In this document: in pieces, positions 17,746 to 26,514 of the stretch
How the letters are laid out: every line of letters starts with the position of its first letter
How positions within the stretch are numbered: the first letter of the stretch is position 1
Source: Scleromatobacter sp038243995
GTDB lineage: Bacteria; Pseudomonadota; Gammaproteobacteria; Burkholderiales; Burkholderiaceae_C
NCBI GenBank assembly: GCA_038243995.1
Contig: JBBRTV010000022.1
Location: 40,272 to 104,271 of the forward strand
DNA: 64,000 nucleotides
Direction: 5' to 3'
Made by a program: the position numbers and the translations under genes
The notes under the pieces: generated by a model
Databases searched by the model: none
The model's input: only the letters and a program-made list of their open reading frames with translations
What the model was told of the DNA's origin: nothing

Positions 17746-18218
17746 CCGCCCCGACGAATGCAATCAATCCCCGCTCCGGAAAGCGATTCATCCGTGAGGC
17801 GCTGCACGAGGCGCAGGCGGAAGTGATCGATCGGGGGTGGCTGGACGGCCTGCCCCTGAGCGACAAGCAGAGGGCCCGCTACCGTGCAGAGCGAGCACAC
17901 GCCACCGGGCGCAACCTTGGGCCAGCGACTGGCCGACGCGTGAAGGTCGTCAAGGCTTTGTGGGTCGCGGTCGACGTCGACCTCCAGCCTGGTTGCCTGG
18001 TGAATGGCGTTCCAATCGTGGCGGTGGCGAAGCTGCGAAGTCAGCCGGTGGGCCCGCGGCTGCACAGTGAGCGCCAAGCCAAGAAGGCATTGGCGCGCAT
18101 CTGCCGCACGCGGCCCTGGGCATTCATCACCTGGGTGACCTACCGTGCCGACCGCCCGATCCTTTCGCCCGTGCGTTGGGAGACCGCACCCGTCTTCGAA
18201 GGCGAGGAGCAGAAATGA
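17742..18218 (+). CDS. uncharacterised phage protein
   Basis: 158-aa basic protein, unknown family. The N-terminal half is helical and charged (ERGW-like region with SDKQRARYRAERAHATGRN), and the C-terminal half has beta-like segments (LWVAVDVDLQPGCLVNGVPI). The basic character would suit nucleic-acid contact, but there is no motif. The stop overlaps the ATG of the next gene at 18215. Confidence 0.55.
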   Translation: MTAPTNAINPRSGKRFIREALHEAQAEVIDRGWLDGLPLSDKQRARYRAERAHATGRNLGPATGRRVKVVKALWVAVDVDLQPGCLVNGVPIVAVAKLRSQPVGPRLHSERQAKKALARICRTRPWAFITWVTYRADRPILSPVRWETAPVFEGEEQK

Positions 18219-18580
18219 GCGCGGAATCGATGCGGTTCCGCGAGCGGCGCCTGGGTGCGTTCGTCCAGGCGCTCGCTGCTGACGTGGAAGCCTTGACCCG
18301 CTGCTCGGGTGAGCCGTTTCAGTTTGACGCCGGCCTCATCGAGGAGCTCGCCCCTGCGATCGAAAATATCGTTCGCCAAATCACGCTGGCGCGGGTGCAT
18401 GCCATTCCCCAATGGCTGGCCGAGGAACGGTGTGGGAGTCGGCTCGCCAGGCGCGAGAATCCGGTCTTGGGCGCGCGCCTGGCCGTTGCGCACGCCGACG
18501 AGCCGTTCGCTCGGATGATGGGCAATCTCACGAACGTAACAAGAGCCGCACGCACGATTCCGGCGCGCCGAAGAGGATAA
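18215..18580 (+). CDS. uncharacterised phage protein
   Basis: 121-aa protein, start MSAESMRFRERRLGAFVQAL, mostly helical, no recognised domain. The ATG at 18215 overlaps the upstream TGA (ATGA), which fixes the start better than an upstream ATG at 18176. Last gene of the coupled early cluster. Confidence 0.5.
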   Translation: MSAESMRFRERRLGAFVQALAADVEALTRCSGEPFQFDAGLIEELAPAIENIVRQITLARVHAIPQWLAEERCGSRLARRENPVLGARLAVAHADEPFARMMGNLTNVTRAARTIPARRRG

Positions 18581-18582
18581 CG

Positions 18583-19812
18583 ATGACGACACCAAGCGCC
18601 CCGCGGTTTCTGACGCTGCTCGAGTTGGCTCAGGGCCTAGCAGGTACCTCGCCAGCTGACAAGCAGGGTGATGATGGCCGGCTGGGTCGATCACTCGCGT
18701 CGATCAGGGAGGGTCTCGCCGTGCTCGGGATTCCGCTGCGCCACGTCCATGCGCCGCACCATCCCATTGACTCCCGAGAGCCGATGGATCTTGAGTGGCT
18801 CTGCGGTCGAATTTCGGGCACGGACGCCGAACGGTTGTTTGTCGAATATCTCGGCTTGCCGACTCCTCGCCAGATCGACAAAATCTCCATGGATCGTGAA
18901 TTGGACATTCTCGAATTGCAAATGAGGGAAGCACTCGATATTTTTGAGGAAGCACAGATTCAGCTCAGATCGAGCGGCGTCGAGCCGTACTTCCTTCGGG
19001 AGTGGTTCAAACACGAAAGCTGGTCAAGAGACGAGGCAATCGCTCTGTTGCTCGGCATCATTCCGGCGCGCTCGGAGAATTTGGATTTTCAAGGTCTCTT
19101 TCGCATCCTGGAGGATGAGGCGTCGACACAGAAGAGAACCGCGCAGGTCATCTTCGCTCGTGATCTGTTCGGGTGCGCTATCGACAAGAATGGATATCCG
19201 AACGCGACGACAGTGCGGCTCATGATGCTCAAAGGACGCATCGCAGACCCCGGACTTTGTCCCGTCCCGGGTGAAACTATGTTGGCTCTGACAATCGACT
19301 TACAACGGCTGGAAGATCTTTGGGATAGCGGCCAGCACGCCGATCGCAACAGCCCCGCCTACGTGGTCGCGTGGGCCCGGCGCAAGGGCATCGAGGTGCC
19401 GTGGCTGGGGTGGGCCCAGAGCAGTGGGCTCCTGACGCCTGAAGTGCCTGAGGCGGCGCCAACGAACGTCAGCTCTGCCCCGGCGGGGCTGCCGGAGACG
19501 GGCGAGCAGGGTGTCACGTCGACCAATATTGCGATAGCCTTTGCCGGCCTTTATTTCAACAATGCGGCCGCGTGGAAGAAGGCGCTCAGTGATCCGTCCA
19601 AACGCAAGTGGCTGCTGGGCTGCCGGGTCACCGCGGGTCGAGCCGGGCGAACGGAGTCGACCTGGAACCCCGTTGACATCGGTGTCCAACTGGTTTTGCG
19701 GGGAGCGACTGGCAATCAAGTGCGCGCGCGGTTTCAGAGGTTCGGTTCGCCAATCGCAGGGTGGTTTGATCGTTGGTTGCAAGCGCAGAGCGACTCCTTC
19801 CCGGATGCTTGA
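18583..19812 (+). CDS. uncharacterised protein with atypical composition
   Basis: 409-aa protein beginning MTTPSAPRFLTLLELAQGLAG. No family is recognised. The segment around residues 80-250 (EWLCGRISGTDAERLFVEYLG, DEAIALLLGIIPARSENLDF) is coded by visibly more A/T-rich sequence than its neighbours, with TTT, AAA and ATT codons, suggesting a separate origin. The C-terminal part (TNIAIAFAGLYFNNAAAWKKAL then KWLLGCRV, later FQRFGSPIAGWFDRWLQ) could be a DNA-binding module because of its aromatic and basic pattern. The start lies 2 bases after the previous stop. It may be a cargo gene; role unknown. Confidence 0.55.
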   Translation: MTTPSAPRFLTLLELAQGLAGTSPADKQGDDGRLGRSLASIREGLAVLGIPLRHVHAPHHPIDSREPMDLEWLCGRISGTDAERLFVEYLGLPTPRQIDKISMDRELDILELQMREALDIFEEAQIQLRSSGVEPYFLREWFKHESWSRDEAIALLLGIIPARSENLDFQGLFRILEDEASTQKRTAQVIFARDLFGCAIDKNGYPNATTVRLMMLKGRIADPGLCPVPGETMLALTIDLQRLEDLWDSGQHADRNSPAYVVAWARRKGIEVPWLGWAQSSGLLTPEVPEAAPTNVSSAPAGLPETGEQGVTSTNIAIAFAGLYFNNAAAWKKALSDPSKRKWLLGCRVTAGRAGRTESTWNPVDIGVQLVLRGATGNQVRARFQRFGSPIAGWFDRWLQAQSDSFPDA

Positions 19813-19996
19813 TTGTGGGGCCATTACCGAGTGGTTGACCCCCGTAGACCTGATGCAGTTCTATCTTCTAACCACGCTACAGCCCGCATAAAGCCTGGAT
19901 TTCTTCTGAAGGATCAGACCCCCGCCACGTAACAAGAAAACGCGGGGTATTCATCATTCCTGCCATCAACAACCTTCCGCACCAGCAGGATTCGTT

Positions 19997-20233
19997 ATGG
20001 CAGCAGACATCGCAGGCGTTGCACCTTCGGGCAACTTGACCACCCGGCAGGCCGCCGAGTTTCTGAATATCTCCGAGCTGACGCTCAAGACCTGGCGCTG
20101 CCGCGGCACGGTGCAGATTCCGTACTGGACTCTGGGGAACCGCCAGGTCAGGTATCGCGTCGCCGATCTGGACGACTTCATCACGCAGCGGATGCGCGCA
20201 GCGGCGAACGCATCGAAGCCTTCGGGCCGGTGA
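19997..20233 (+). CDS. MerR/AlpA-type helix-turn-helix protein (excisionase-like)
   Basis: 78-aa protein. NLTTRQAAEFLNISELTLKTWR is a winged helix-turn-helix of the excisionase/helix_turn_helix_17 kind, followed by the wing IPYWTLGNRQVRYRVADLDDFI. Such proteins act as excisionase or as regulators of element genes. The gene opens the replication module and is coupled to the next gene by a GTGA overlap. An imperfect inverted repeat (CCCCGC/GCGGGG) lies about 50 bases upstream and may be a control site. Confidence 0.75.
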   Translation: MAADIAGVAPSGNLTTRQAAEFLNISELTLKTWRCRGTVQIPYWTLGNRQVRYRVADLDDFITQRMRAAANASKPSGR

Positions 20234-20544
20234 GGGCGAGCATGCACGACGCATCGCCTCTCCACTGCGGGCCGCTCTCACCCGCCGGCCTCGGCGCCTC
20301 CGGTCTGGTCATCCAAGGCATCACCGCCGAGGCGGTCGGCATCCGCAAGCGTATCGACACCCTGCGTGCTCGCGCTGCCATCTGCGGCATCGCGATGGAG
20401 GCCGTCGAGGACGACCAGGGCGACTTGACCTTCATCGCCAGCATCGGCGCGACCACGCTGCCCTTCCGCCGCCTCGACGACGTCGAGCGCTGGCTCAGCG
20501 GTTTGGAAGCGATTCGCCAGCCTTCGAAGGGCCTGGCTGCATGA
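20230..20544 (+). CDS. uncharacterised phage protein
   Basis: 104-aa protein read from a GTG that overlaps the previous stop; an ATG at 20242 is the alternative start. The sequence ITAEAVGIRKRIDTLRARAAICGIAMEAVEDDQGDLTFIAS suggests a helix followed by a small beta sheet. No known family. Its stop overlaps the ATG of the replication gene at 20541. Confidence 0.55.
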   Translation: MRASMHDASPLHCGPLSPAGLGASGLVIQGITAEAVGIRKRIDTLRARAAICGIAMEAVEDDQGDLTFIASIGATTLPFRRLDDVERWLSGLEAIRQPSKGLAA

Positions 20545-21527
20545 AGTCTCCCCGCACACCCGCCGAGGGCATCTATCGCAAGGTGACCGTGCGCATATGG
20601 GGAGACGAGAAGTTCTGTCGGCTGACGCCGCTCGCTTCGTCTGGCCAGGCGCTCTGGCTCTACCTTCTGACGGGCCAGCACACCGGCCCCATCCCGGGCG
20701 TGTTCATCGCGGGCAAGGCGGCGCTGGCCGAGACCCTCAATTGGGAGTTCGAAGACTTCCTGAAAGCCTTTCGCGAAGTCATCGGAGAAGGTCTCGCGGA
20801 GTACGACGAAAAGACTCGCATGTGGTTCATCCCGAATGCCATTCGACACAACACGCCAGGCAACCCGAATGTCGTCAAGTCGTGGCGTTCTGCCTGGATG
20901 CAACTGCCTGAATGTGACTTGCGCGCGCGCATTTTCGAGCACCTCTTGAGCGAGCTGACAGAGGTATCCGACGCCTACGCAAAGGCTTTCCAAGAGACTT
21001 GCGGAAAGCCTTTCGAGACGGCTTCCCCGAAGTCTTCGGGGAATGATTCCCGCAATAGAGAACAGGAAACAGGAAACAGGAAACAGGAGAATGAAAGACA
21101 TTCGGTCTCGTCTCCGAAGTCGACGGCCGCGTGTCCGTACGACCAGATCGTTGGGCTCTATCGCGAAAAGCTCCCGGGCCTCCCGGGCGTTCGGGTCATG
21201 GACGATGGCCGCAAGCGCGCGATGAAGGCCCGATGGGACTGGGTTCTCGATTCCAAGACCGCTGAGGGCCAGCGCCTGGCCCAGACAGCCGACGAAGCGC
21301 TCGCATGGTTTGGCGAATTCTTCGACCGCGCCGGCACGAACGACTGGCTGATGGGCCGTACTGGGCGCGACGCCAAGCACGCGAACTGGCGCGCCGATCT
21401 GGACTACCTCATGACAGACCGCGGTCTGAAGCAGGTGGTCGAGAAGACGGGACCTGCATCGGCGCCCGTCCGCGCGAGCCAAGCCGCTGCCTTCTCCGAC
21501 CAGACCTACGAGACCGAGGAGCACTGA
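20541..21527 (+). CDS. phage replication initiation protein (O-like)
   Basis: 328-aa protein. The N-terminal half resembles winged-helix phage replication proteins: TVRIWGDEKFCRLTPLASSGQALWLYLLTG, then GVFIAGKAALAETLNWEFEDFLKAFREV. A polar Gln/Asn/Glu-rich linker spans about residues 165-190, and a C-terminal helical domain contains WDWVLDSKTAEGQRLAQTADE and HANWRADLDYLM. This arrangement (origin-binding domain, linker, helicase-loader contact) and the following DnaC-like gene fit a lambda O/P-style replication pair. Origin repeats are not obvious within it. Confidence 0.75.
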   Translation: MKSPRTPAEGIYRKVTVRIWGDEKFCRLTPLASSGQALWLYLLTGQHTGPIPGVFIAGKAALAETLNWEFEDFLKAFREVIGEGLAEYDEKTRMWFIPNAIRHNTPGNPNVVKSWRSAWMQLPECDLRARIFEHLLSELTEVSDAYAKAFQETCGKPFETASPKSSGNDSRNREQETGNRKQENERHSVSSPKSTAACPYDQIVGLYREKLPGLPGVRVMDDGRKRAMKARWDWVLDSKTAEGQRLAQTADEALAWFGEFFDRAGTNDWLMGRTGRDAKHANWRADLDYLMTDRGLKQVVEKTGPASAPVRASQAAAFSDQTYETEEH

Positions 21528-21529
21528 CC

Positions 21530-22297
21530 ATGGCCGATCTGTCCGCCCTTTTAAAGCAGATCACGATTCACTGCGACCTCCATGGCGACACCGTCGTCAC
21601 GGTTCACAAGAACACCGAGCAAGGCCCCTGTCCCGTTTGCCGCGAGATCGAGGCAGCTGCGAAGCTCCTTGCGAAGCGGGAGAGCGAAGCGCTGGCCCAG
21701 AGAGAGTGGAAGCTCTTCGAGGCCCAGCTCATCGGCCGCAGTCGCGAGCAGACCTTCGGCACCTACGAGGCCACGCAGCGCGCGCAAACGGTCGTCCTGG
21801 AAGAGTGCCGAAAGTTCGCCGATTCGCCGACCGGCGGCCTATGGCTAATCGGGCCGCCGGGTGTTGGCAAGACGCACCTGGGCTGCGCCATCGCGCAGGC
21901 GGTGATTTTCCAGCGCGGCCAGTCGGCGATCGTCGCGACCGCACGCGGACTCGTTCGTGCGCTGCGCAACACCTGGGCTCGCGGCGCAACCGAGACCGAG
22001 GAAGAGGTGATCGAACGATTCGGCGAAGTTGACGTCCTGGTGCTGGATGAGGTGGGCGTTGGGTTTGGCTCCGAGAGCGAGCTGACGCAACTGTTCGACG
22101 TCGTCGACAGGCGCTACCAGATGCGCCTGCCGACAGTGCTGCTGTCGAACCTCACCGCCAAGCAGCTCAAGGACACCCTCGGGGAGCGCATGTATGACCG
22201 CTTGCGCGAGGGTTCGACGGTGCTGGCATGCACATGGGCCAGCCATCGCGAAAAAGGCCCCTACATCGCTCCCAAGGGCGCGGAGGGGGACTCGTGA
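21530..22297 (+). CDS. DnaC-like helicase loader ATPase
   Basis: 255-aa AAA+ protein of the DnaC/IstB family, expected to load the replicative helicase at the origin bound by the preceding protein. The N-terminal zinc-type segment HCDLHGDTVVTVHK.. with GPCPVC (residues 11-35) is usual in phage DnaC proteins. Walker A GPPGVGKTHLG is near residue 107, Walker B VLVLDEVG near 169, and the sensor-1 type VLLSNLTAKQL with RMYDRLREG near the end. The start lies two bases after the preceding stop. Confidence 0.9.
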   Translation: MADLSALLKQITIHCDLHGDTVVTVHKNTEQGPCPVCREIEAAAKLLAKRESEALAQREWKLFEAQLIGRSREQTFGTYEATQRAQTVVLEECRKFADSPTGGLWLIGPPGVGKTHLGCAIAQAVIFQRGQSAIVATARGLVRALRNTWARGATETEEEVIERFGEVDVLVLDEVGVGFGSESELTQLFDVVDRRYQMRLPTVLLSNLTAKQLKDTLGERMYDRLREGSTVLACTWASHREKGPYIAPKGAEGDS

Positions 22298-22638
22298 TTC
22301 TCGACGACGACGTCGATGCTGGGCCGGCGGCGAGCGAAGCCGGTGCGAGGACTGCCTTCGACCTGCTCGTGCAATACGCGACGTCGATCGAATTGCCGTA
22401 CATCGAGCGCCTCCGTGACGCGGCTGCGGCCGAGCGTCAGCAAGCGATGGTCGCTGAACGCAAGCGGCTGCGCATCGATCTGGAGGCGCACGGGATCGCC
22501 GTCGCCCGCTCTGCGCCCATCGCCGATCTCCGCGCGCTCGCCGCTGCGCATCTACCCGCCGCCGCCGACTCGCATATAGCGAGCGTCTTTGCCGCTGCAA
22601 CTCCGCTGTCGATCAACATCCCCGAAAGAGCCGCTTGA
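22294..22638 (+). CDS. uncharacterised phage protein
   Basis: 114-aa helical, charged protein read from GTG 22294, whose bases overlap the DnaC-like TGA. The middle (ERLRDAAAAERQQAMVAERKRLRID) is a probable coiled coil. Function unknown. It lies at the switch from replication to structural genes and is coupled by a TTGA overlap to the tape measure gene. Confidence 0.5.
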   Translation: MILDDDVDAGPAASEAGARTAFDLLVQYATSIELPYIERLRDAAAAERQQAMVAERKRLRIDLEAHGIAVARSAPIADLRALAAAHLPAAADSHIASVFAAATPLSINIPERAA

Positions 22639-24128
22639 ACAAGTTTGAGTTTTCCATCGTCGCCCTGGACAAGTACACGAAGACGTTTCGCGACTTGAAC
22701 AACAAGGCCAGCCTGGCGGTGAGTCCGCTGGTCAGCGCTCAAAAGCAAATCTCCGCGATCGGCCGGGAGATGCACCTCAGCCAAGTCGCGAAGGGCCTTA
22801 GCGCGATCGCGAGTTCCGGCGCGACCATCGCCCGCGGCCTCGGCGTCGCCACGCCTGCGCTCGAGGGCATTGCAGCGCTCGGTGCCGGCGGCGGCATCGC
22901 GGCTGCCGTCGCTGCGATCGGCGCTCTGGGTGCGCGGGTAGGGAGCCTGGGCACTGACGTCTCGCGCACCGGGTCGAAGCTGGGTATCAACACGACTCAG
23001 TTGCAGCGGTTCCGCGGGGCGGCAGAGCTTGCCGGCCTGACTGTCGACGACATGGATAGCAGCCTCACCGGACTCGCGAAGACGATGCAGGACGCCAAGT
23101 GGGGCCGAAATGACGCCGCCCGTGGCCTGATGAACATCAAGACCGGCGGCATTGCGCTCAAGCCGGACGGCAGCATCGATGTCGCTGCGCAGATGATGCG
23201 TGTCTCCGACGCGGTGAAGGGCATTCACGATCCAGGCGCCCGCCTCACGTTCCTGAGTCAGATGGGCGTCTCGGAGAACATGTTGCCGCTCCTCCGCCGA
23301 GGATCAGGAGGGGTCAAAGGAGCGATGGACGAAGCGGAGTCGAAGGGTTACGTCCTCCGCGGCGACGCGCTGGCGACCGCGCTGAAGTTCAACCACGAGC
23401 TGGGTGAGTTGCGCATCGCGTTCGAGGGCTTGGCGAACACCGTTGGCGTGAAGGTTCTTCCCGGCCTGACCTCGCTGACCCGCGACCTCGCATCGTTCTT
23501 CAGCCATCCCATCAGTTCGCTGTTCTTCCAGCACGTTGGGGACGATTCGAGCGGTAGTGCGCGCAGCGGCGGCGGGGGCGCCTTTGCACCTGGTGCTGCG
23601 GCGGGCGCTGCGGGTGGTGCTGCAGGCGGGCGGGGCCCTTTGGGCCTTCGCCTCAACAATCCCGGCAACCTGACGAAGTGGGGTAGCCGGCCGATCGTTG
23701 GCGGCTTCGCCCAGTTCGATTCTCCCGCCGCCGGGTTGAATGCGATGGCGAGCCAGTTGGAGATTTACCAAGACGTCCACGGTCTCAGCAGTATTTCGGG
23801 GATCCTGAACCGCTACGCGCCGCCGAGCAAGAACAACACAGCCGCGTATATCTCCGACGTGGCCGGCAAGACAGGGTTCGGTGCCGATCAATCGCTCGAT
23901 CTCCACGACCCGAAGCAGCTCGCTTCGTTGATGGCTGCGATGGTGACGCACGAACAGGGGCGTCAGCCGTTCACGGCCGAGCAGTACGGTGCCGCGGCTT
24001 CACAGGCCTCAAAGATGGAAATCACCATCAAGTTGCCGCCAGGCGTGTCCGCGCACGCAAAGGTCGACGGTGCCTATGTGCCCACGCGCATCGACCGCTC
24101 CATGAGTACCGGCTCGAGCGTGGAGTAA
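22635..24128 (+). CDS. tail tape measure protein with muramidase-like region
   Basis: 497-aa protein from a TTG start overlapping the previous stop. Residues 1-300 look like a short tape measure: helical, with hydrophobic Gly/Ala segments (LEGIAALGAGGGIAAAVAAI) and INTTQLQRFRGAAELAGL, typical of Mu-type tape measures. A Gly/Ala-rich linker follows. Residues 335-430 (LGLRLNNPGNLTKWGSRP, FDSPAAGLNAMASQLEIYQ) resemble the structural lytic muramidase-like domains of phage tail or virion proteins, with NNPGN as the landmark. It would help the tail cross the cell wall. Unusually short for a myophage tape measure. Confidence 0.75.
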   Translation: MNKFEFSIVALDKYTKTFRDLNNKASLAVSPLVSAQKQISAIGREMHLSQVAKGLSAIASSGATIARGLGVATPALEGIAALGAGGGIAAAVAAIGALGARVGSLGTDVSRTGSKLGINTTQLQRFRGAAELAGLTVDDMDSSLTGLAKTMQDAKWGRNDAARGLMNIKTGGIALKPDGSIDVAAQMMRVSDAVKGIHDPGARLTFLSQMGVSENMLPLLRRGSGGVKGAMDEAESKGYVLRGDALATALKFNHELGELRIAFEGLANTVGVKVLPGLTSLTRDLASFFSHPISSLFFQHVGDDSSGSARSGGGGAFAPGAAAGAAGGAAGGRGPLGLRLNNPGNLTKWGSRPIVGGFAQFDSPAAGLNAMASQLEIYQDVHGLSSISGILNRYAPPSKNNTAAYISDVAGKTGFGADQSLDLHDPKQLASLMAAMVTHEQGRQPFTAEQYGAAASQASKMEITIKLPPGVSAHAKVDGAYVPTRIDRSMSTGSSVE

Positions 24129-24131
24129 GCG

Positions 24132-25262
24132 ATGGACAGCATGGAACCTCAAACCGTGACGGTGATCGGCAGGCGTGAGCCACCGAGCGACGACGTCACG
24201 ATGCTGATTGACGACCAGATCCTCGGCGGGTGGCTGACCGCGCGGATCACGCGCGGCATCGAGCGCTTGCCCAGCGACTTCTCGCTATCGCTGACGGAGC
24301 TCTATCCCGACAGTGCAGACCTGATGCAAATAAAGCCCCAGCAGGAATGCTCCGTCTTGATCGGAGCCGACCTCGTGCTGACCGGCTACGTCGACATCGT
24401 GCAACCCGGGTTCTCCTCGACTGAGCACACGCTGCTCGTCAGCGGGCGCAGCAAGTGCCTCGATCTGGTCGATTGCTCTGCCGAGTGGCCGAACGGGCAA
24501 ATCAGCGGCAGCGATCTCCTCGACATCGCTCGCAAACTGGCTCAGCCGTACGGCATCACGGTCGATTCCCTGGACGATGTCGGTGACGCAATCCCGACGT
24601 TCAACCTGATGCGAGGTGAAACGCCGTTCGAGATCATCGAGCGCCTGTGTCGCTATCGCCAATTGCTCGCCTACGACGATGTGGACGGCGCGCTGGTGCT
24701 GGCGCGCGTTGGGAAGACACGCGCGGCAAGTGGATTCGCGCAGGGTATCAACGTCGAAGTGGCCAATGCAACCTGGTCGGGGCATCTGCGTTACAGCGAG
24801 TACAGGTGCTACGCGCAGTCGACGGACGTGTTCAATGACGTCGGCGTCGACTCTGGAAATCTGATCGCGACCTATCCCGATACGGGTGTCACCCGCCACC
24901 GCCAACGCATGATCGTCTGCGGATCGAGCGGCGGCGGCATCGGTCAGCAGGTCGCAATCGACCGCGCCGCGTGGGAGGCCCTGCGCAGGGCTGGCCGTTC
25001 GCACGAGGTGCGACTCACTACCGATTCCTGGCGCGACGCTGCCGGTGCGCTCTACGCGCCTAACACGCTCGTCGCACTCGATCTGCCGACGTTGAAAGTT
25101 GCCGACGTCGAATGGCTCATCAGCGAGGTGACCTATCGCAAGGACGCCAGCGGAACGCATTGTGACCTCGTCATCATGCCGCCCGCAGCGTTCATCCCCC
25201 AGCCGGAAGCCGGCTTTCTGATCGCGGCGGAGTTCGCCTCGACGCCACGAGGAAATCAATGA
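24132..25262 (+). CDS. baseplate hub protein, Mu gp44 (P)-like
   Basis: 376-aa protein. The beginning (VTVIGRREPPSDDVTMLIDDQILGGW) and later DLLDIARKLAQPYGI and NLMRGETPFEIIERLCRYRQLLAYDD are typical of Mu gp44 / P2 gpD baseplate hub proteins, structurally related to T4 gp27 and VgrG. It forms the trimeric hub over which the spike sits. The stop overlaps the start of the next gene, a gp45-like spike protein, which is the Mu order. Confidence 0.87.
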   Translation: MDSMEPQTVTVIGRREPPSDDVTMLIDDQILGGWLTARITRGIERLPSDFSLSLTELYPDSADLMQIKPQQECSVLIGADLVLTGYVDIVQPGFSSTEHTLLVSGRSKCLDLVDCSAEWPNGQISGSDLLDIARKLAQPYGITVDSLDDVGDAIPTFNLMRGETPFEIIERLCRYRQLLAYDDVDGALVLARVGKTRAASGFAQGINVEVANATWSGHLRYSEYRCYAQSTDVFNDVGVDSGNLIATYPDTGVTRHRQRMIVCGSSGGGIGQQVAIDRAAWEALRRAGRSHEVRLTTDSWRDAAGALYAPNTLVALDLPTLKVADVEWLISEVTYRKDASGTHCDLVIMPPAAFIPQPEAGFLIAAEFASTPRGNQ

Positions 25263-25750
25263 GTGATGCAATCGAACGCGTTTATCGGCGGGTGCTCAAC
25301 ACCGTCGGGCGTGGCCGAACCACGTACGTCGACGATACACAGAACGTGCAATTCGTCCAGGTCAAGCTTGGCGCCGAGGAGGTGAAGGATGGCCTCCCAC
25401 GCCTGGCCGAGTACGGTTTCTCTTCGGCGCTCCCCGACAACTCGGATGCGGTCGTGCTGTTCATCGGGGGTGAGCGCTCGAACGGCGTGGTCATCGCGAC
25501 CGGCAACCAGACGTACCGCATGCGAAGCCTGGCGAGCGGTGAGGTCGCGATCAGCGATGACAAGGGCCAGAGCGTCTACCTGACGAAGGCGGGCATCGTC
25601 ATCGACGGCGGCGCGAACCCGATCACGATCACTGCGCCTGGCGGTCTGAACATTACCGGCCCCGTGACCGTGAACGGCTATCCGATGGACGAGACCCACA
25701 CGCACACCGGCGGCACGATTTCCGGCAACACCGGCGCGGTGATCCCATGA
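25259..25750 (+). CDS. baseplate spike protein, Mu gp45 (gpV)-like
   Basis: 163-aa protein with the small OB-fold start of Mu gp45/P2 gpV (RRVLNTVGRGRTTYVDDTQNV) and NSDAVVLFIGGERSNGVVIAT. The C-terminal beta-helix ends with THTHTGG, the usual His-rich metal-binding tip of phage spikes. It pierces the outer membrane. ATGA-type couplings on both sides. Confidence 0.87.
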   Translation: MSDAIERVYRRVLNTVGRGRTTYVDDTQNVQFVQVKLGAEEVKDGLPRLAEYGFSSALPDNSDAVVLFIGGERSNGVVIATGNQTYRMRSLASGEVAISDDKGQSVYLTKAGIVIDGGANPITITAPGGLNITGPVTVNGYPMDETHTHTGGTISGNTGAVIP

Positions 25751-25998
25751 GCGCAACACCCTCTGTGGCTGCGCGCAGCGTGTCGGAGTCCTACGAAGCC
25801 CTGCGGGCGGCTCTGCGCCAAGTCGTGGGCGACATCGTCGAAGCAACGCGCGCGGGCCATCCGTACGTTGATGACATGTGCGACGCGCTGTCGGGGCAGC
25901 TTGCTGAAAGCACCATCGACGCCATCGCCACCGCCTATCTGCGGGCGGGCGCTGAAATCGAGCAACACCTGAACCTTCCGCGCGGCGCGGCCAATTGA
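25747..25998 (+). CDS. uncharacterised phage protein
   Basis: 83-aa acidic helical protein (YEALRAALRQVVGDIVEATRAG) between gp45-like spike and tail chaperone. In Mu this place is taken by gp46, but there is no recognisable GPW/gp25 motif, so no assignment is made. Coupled to the previous gene by overlap. Confidence 0.5.
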   Translation: MSATPSVAARSVSESYEALRAALRQVVGDIVEATRAGHPYVDDMCDALSGQLAESTIDAIATAYLRAGAEIEQHLNLPRGAAN

Positions 25999-26032
25999 CC
26001 GCCGCATCGATCAACCCCAACAGGACGAAACC

Positions 26033-26335
26033 ATGAACACGAACGATAACGCCACGACCCGCCCGAACGACCCGCCCGACGAGCTGATCCTGAAACTTCG
26101 GAAGCCCCTGAAGCTGGGCGATATCGAATATCCCCAGCTGACGCTGACCGAGCCGACATTGGGCCAGTTGCGCAAGGCGACCGCGTCGGGCGGCGCACTC
26201 GACCAACTCGCCACGCTGATCCACCTCAATGCCAAAGTACCCCCGTCCGTCGTCGATTTGCTCTCGCAGCGCGACATGGAGGCGGCAAACGATTTTTTCT
26301 CGCGCTTCTCCGGCGTCTCCCCCCAGGTGCCATGA
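26033..26335 (+). CDS. phage tail assembly chaperone, Mu gp41/P2 gpE-like
   Basis: 100-aa protein. ILKLRKPLKLGDIEYPQLTL followed by LGQLRKA is the hallmark of the Mu gp41 / tail assembly protein E family. It helps tail tube assembly around the tape measure. The 3' end carries a T TTT TTC heptamer (26293-26299) in frame, and a -1 shift there would join it to the small GpE-like frame at 26332, as in phage P2 E and E+E'. The unshifted protein ends FSGVSPQVP. Confidence 0.85.
   Translation: MNTNDNATTRPNDPPDELILKLRKPLKLGDIEYPQLTLTEPTLGQLRKATASGGALDQLATLIHLNAKVPPSVVDLLSQRDMEAANDFFSRFSGVSPQVP
26293..26299 (+). promoter_or_regulatory. predicted -1 ribosomal frameshift site
   Basis: T TTT TTC in the zero frame of the tail chaperone (codons GAT TTT TTC). 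After a -1 slip, reading continues from 26299 in the frame of the downstream GpE-like ORF without any stop, giving a fused protein of about 151 aa. Phage P2 uses a comparable T TTT TTG heptamer for E+E'. Confidence 0.7.
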
Positions 26336-26487
26336 GCACTGTGGCCGAAGTGACCAAGTTCTACGGTTGGGGGCCCCGCGATGCGATGGGTCTGCCGTGG
26401 AGTGAGCTTGCTTGGTGGCACGGCGAAGCGATGCGCATGCAGTCAGGCGGCAAGCGCGACCTGAGCGGCACCAGCAGCGACTACTGA
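26332..26487 (+). CDS. GpE-like tail assembly extension
   Basis: 51-aa frame starting ATG 26332, overlapping the chaperone stop. TKFYGWGPRDAMGLPWSEL followed by AWWHGEAMRM matches the P2 GpE / tail chaperone extension family (landmark GW.P..ALWLPWSEL). It is probably made both from its own ATG and, as the functional form, through the -1 frameshift at 26293-26299 as a C-terminal extension of the upstream chaperone. Confidence 0.75.
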   Translation: MSTVAEVTKFYGWGPRDAMGLPWSELAWWHGEAMRMQSGGKRDLSGTSSDY

Positions 26488-26514
26488 ACCATTTAAATCG
26501 GAAAGATCATCGGC

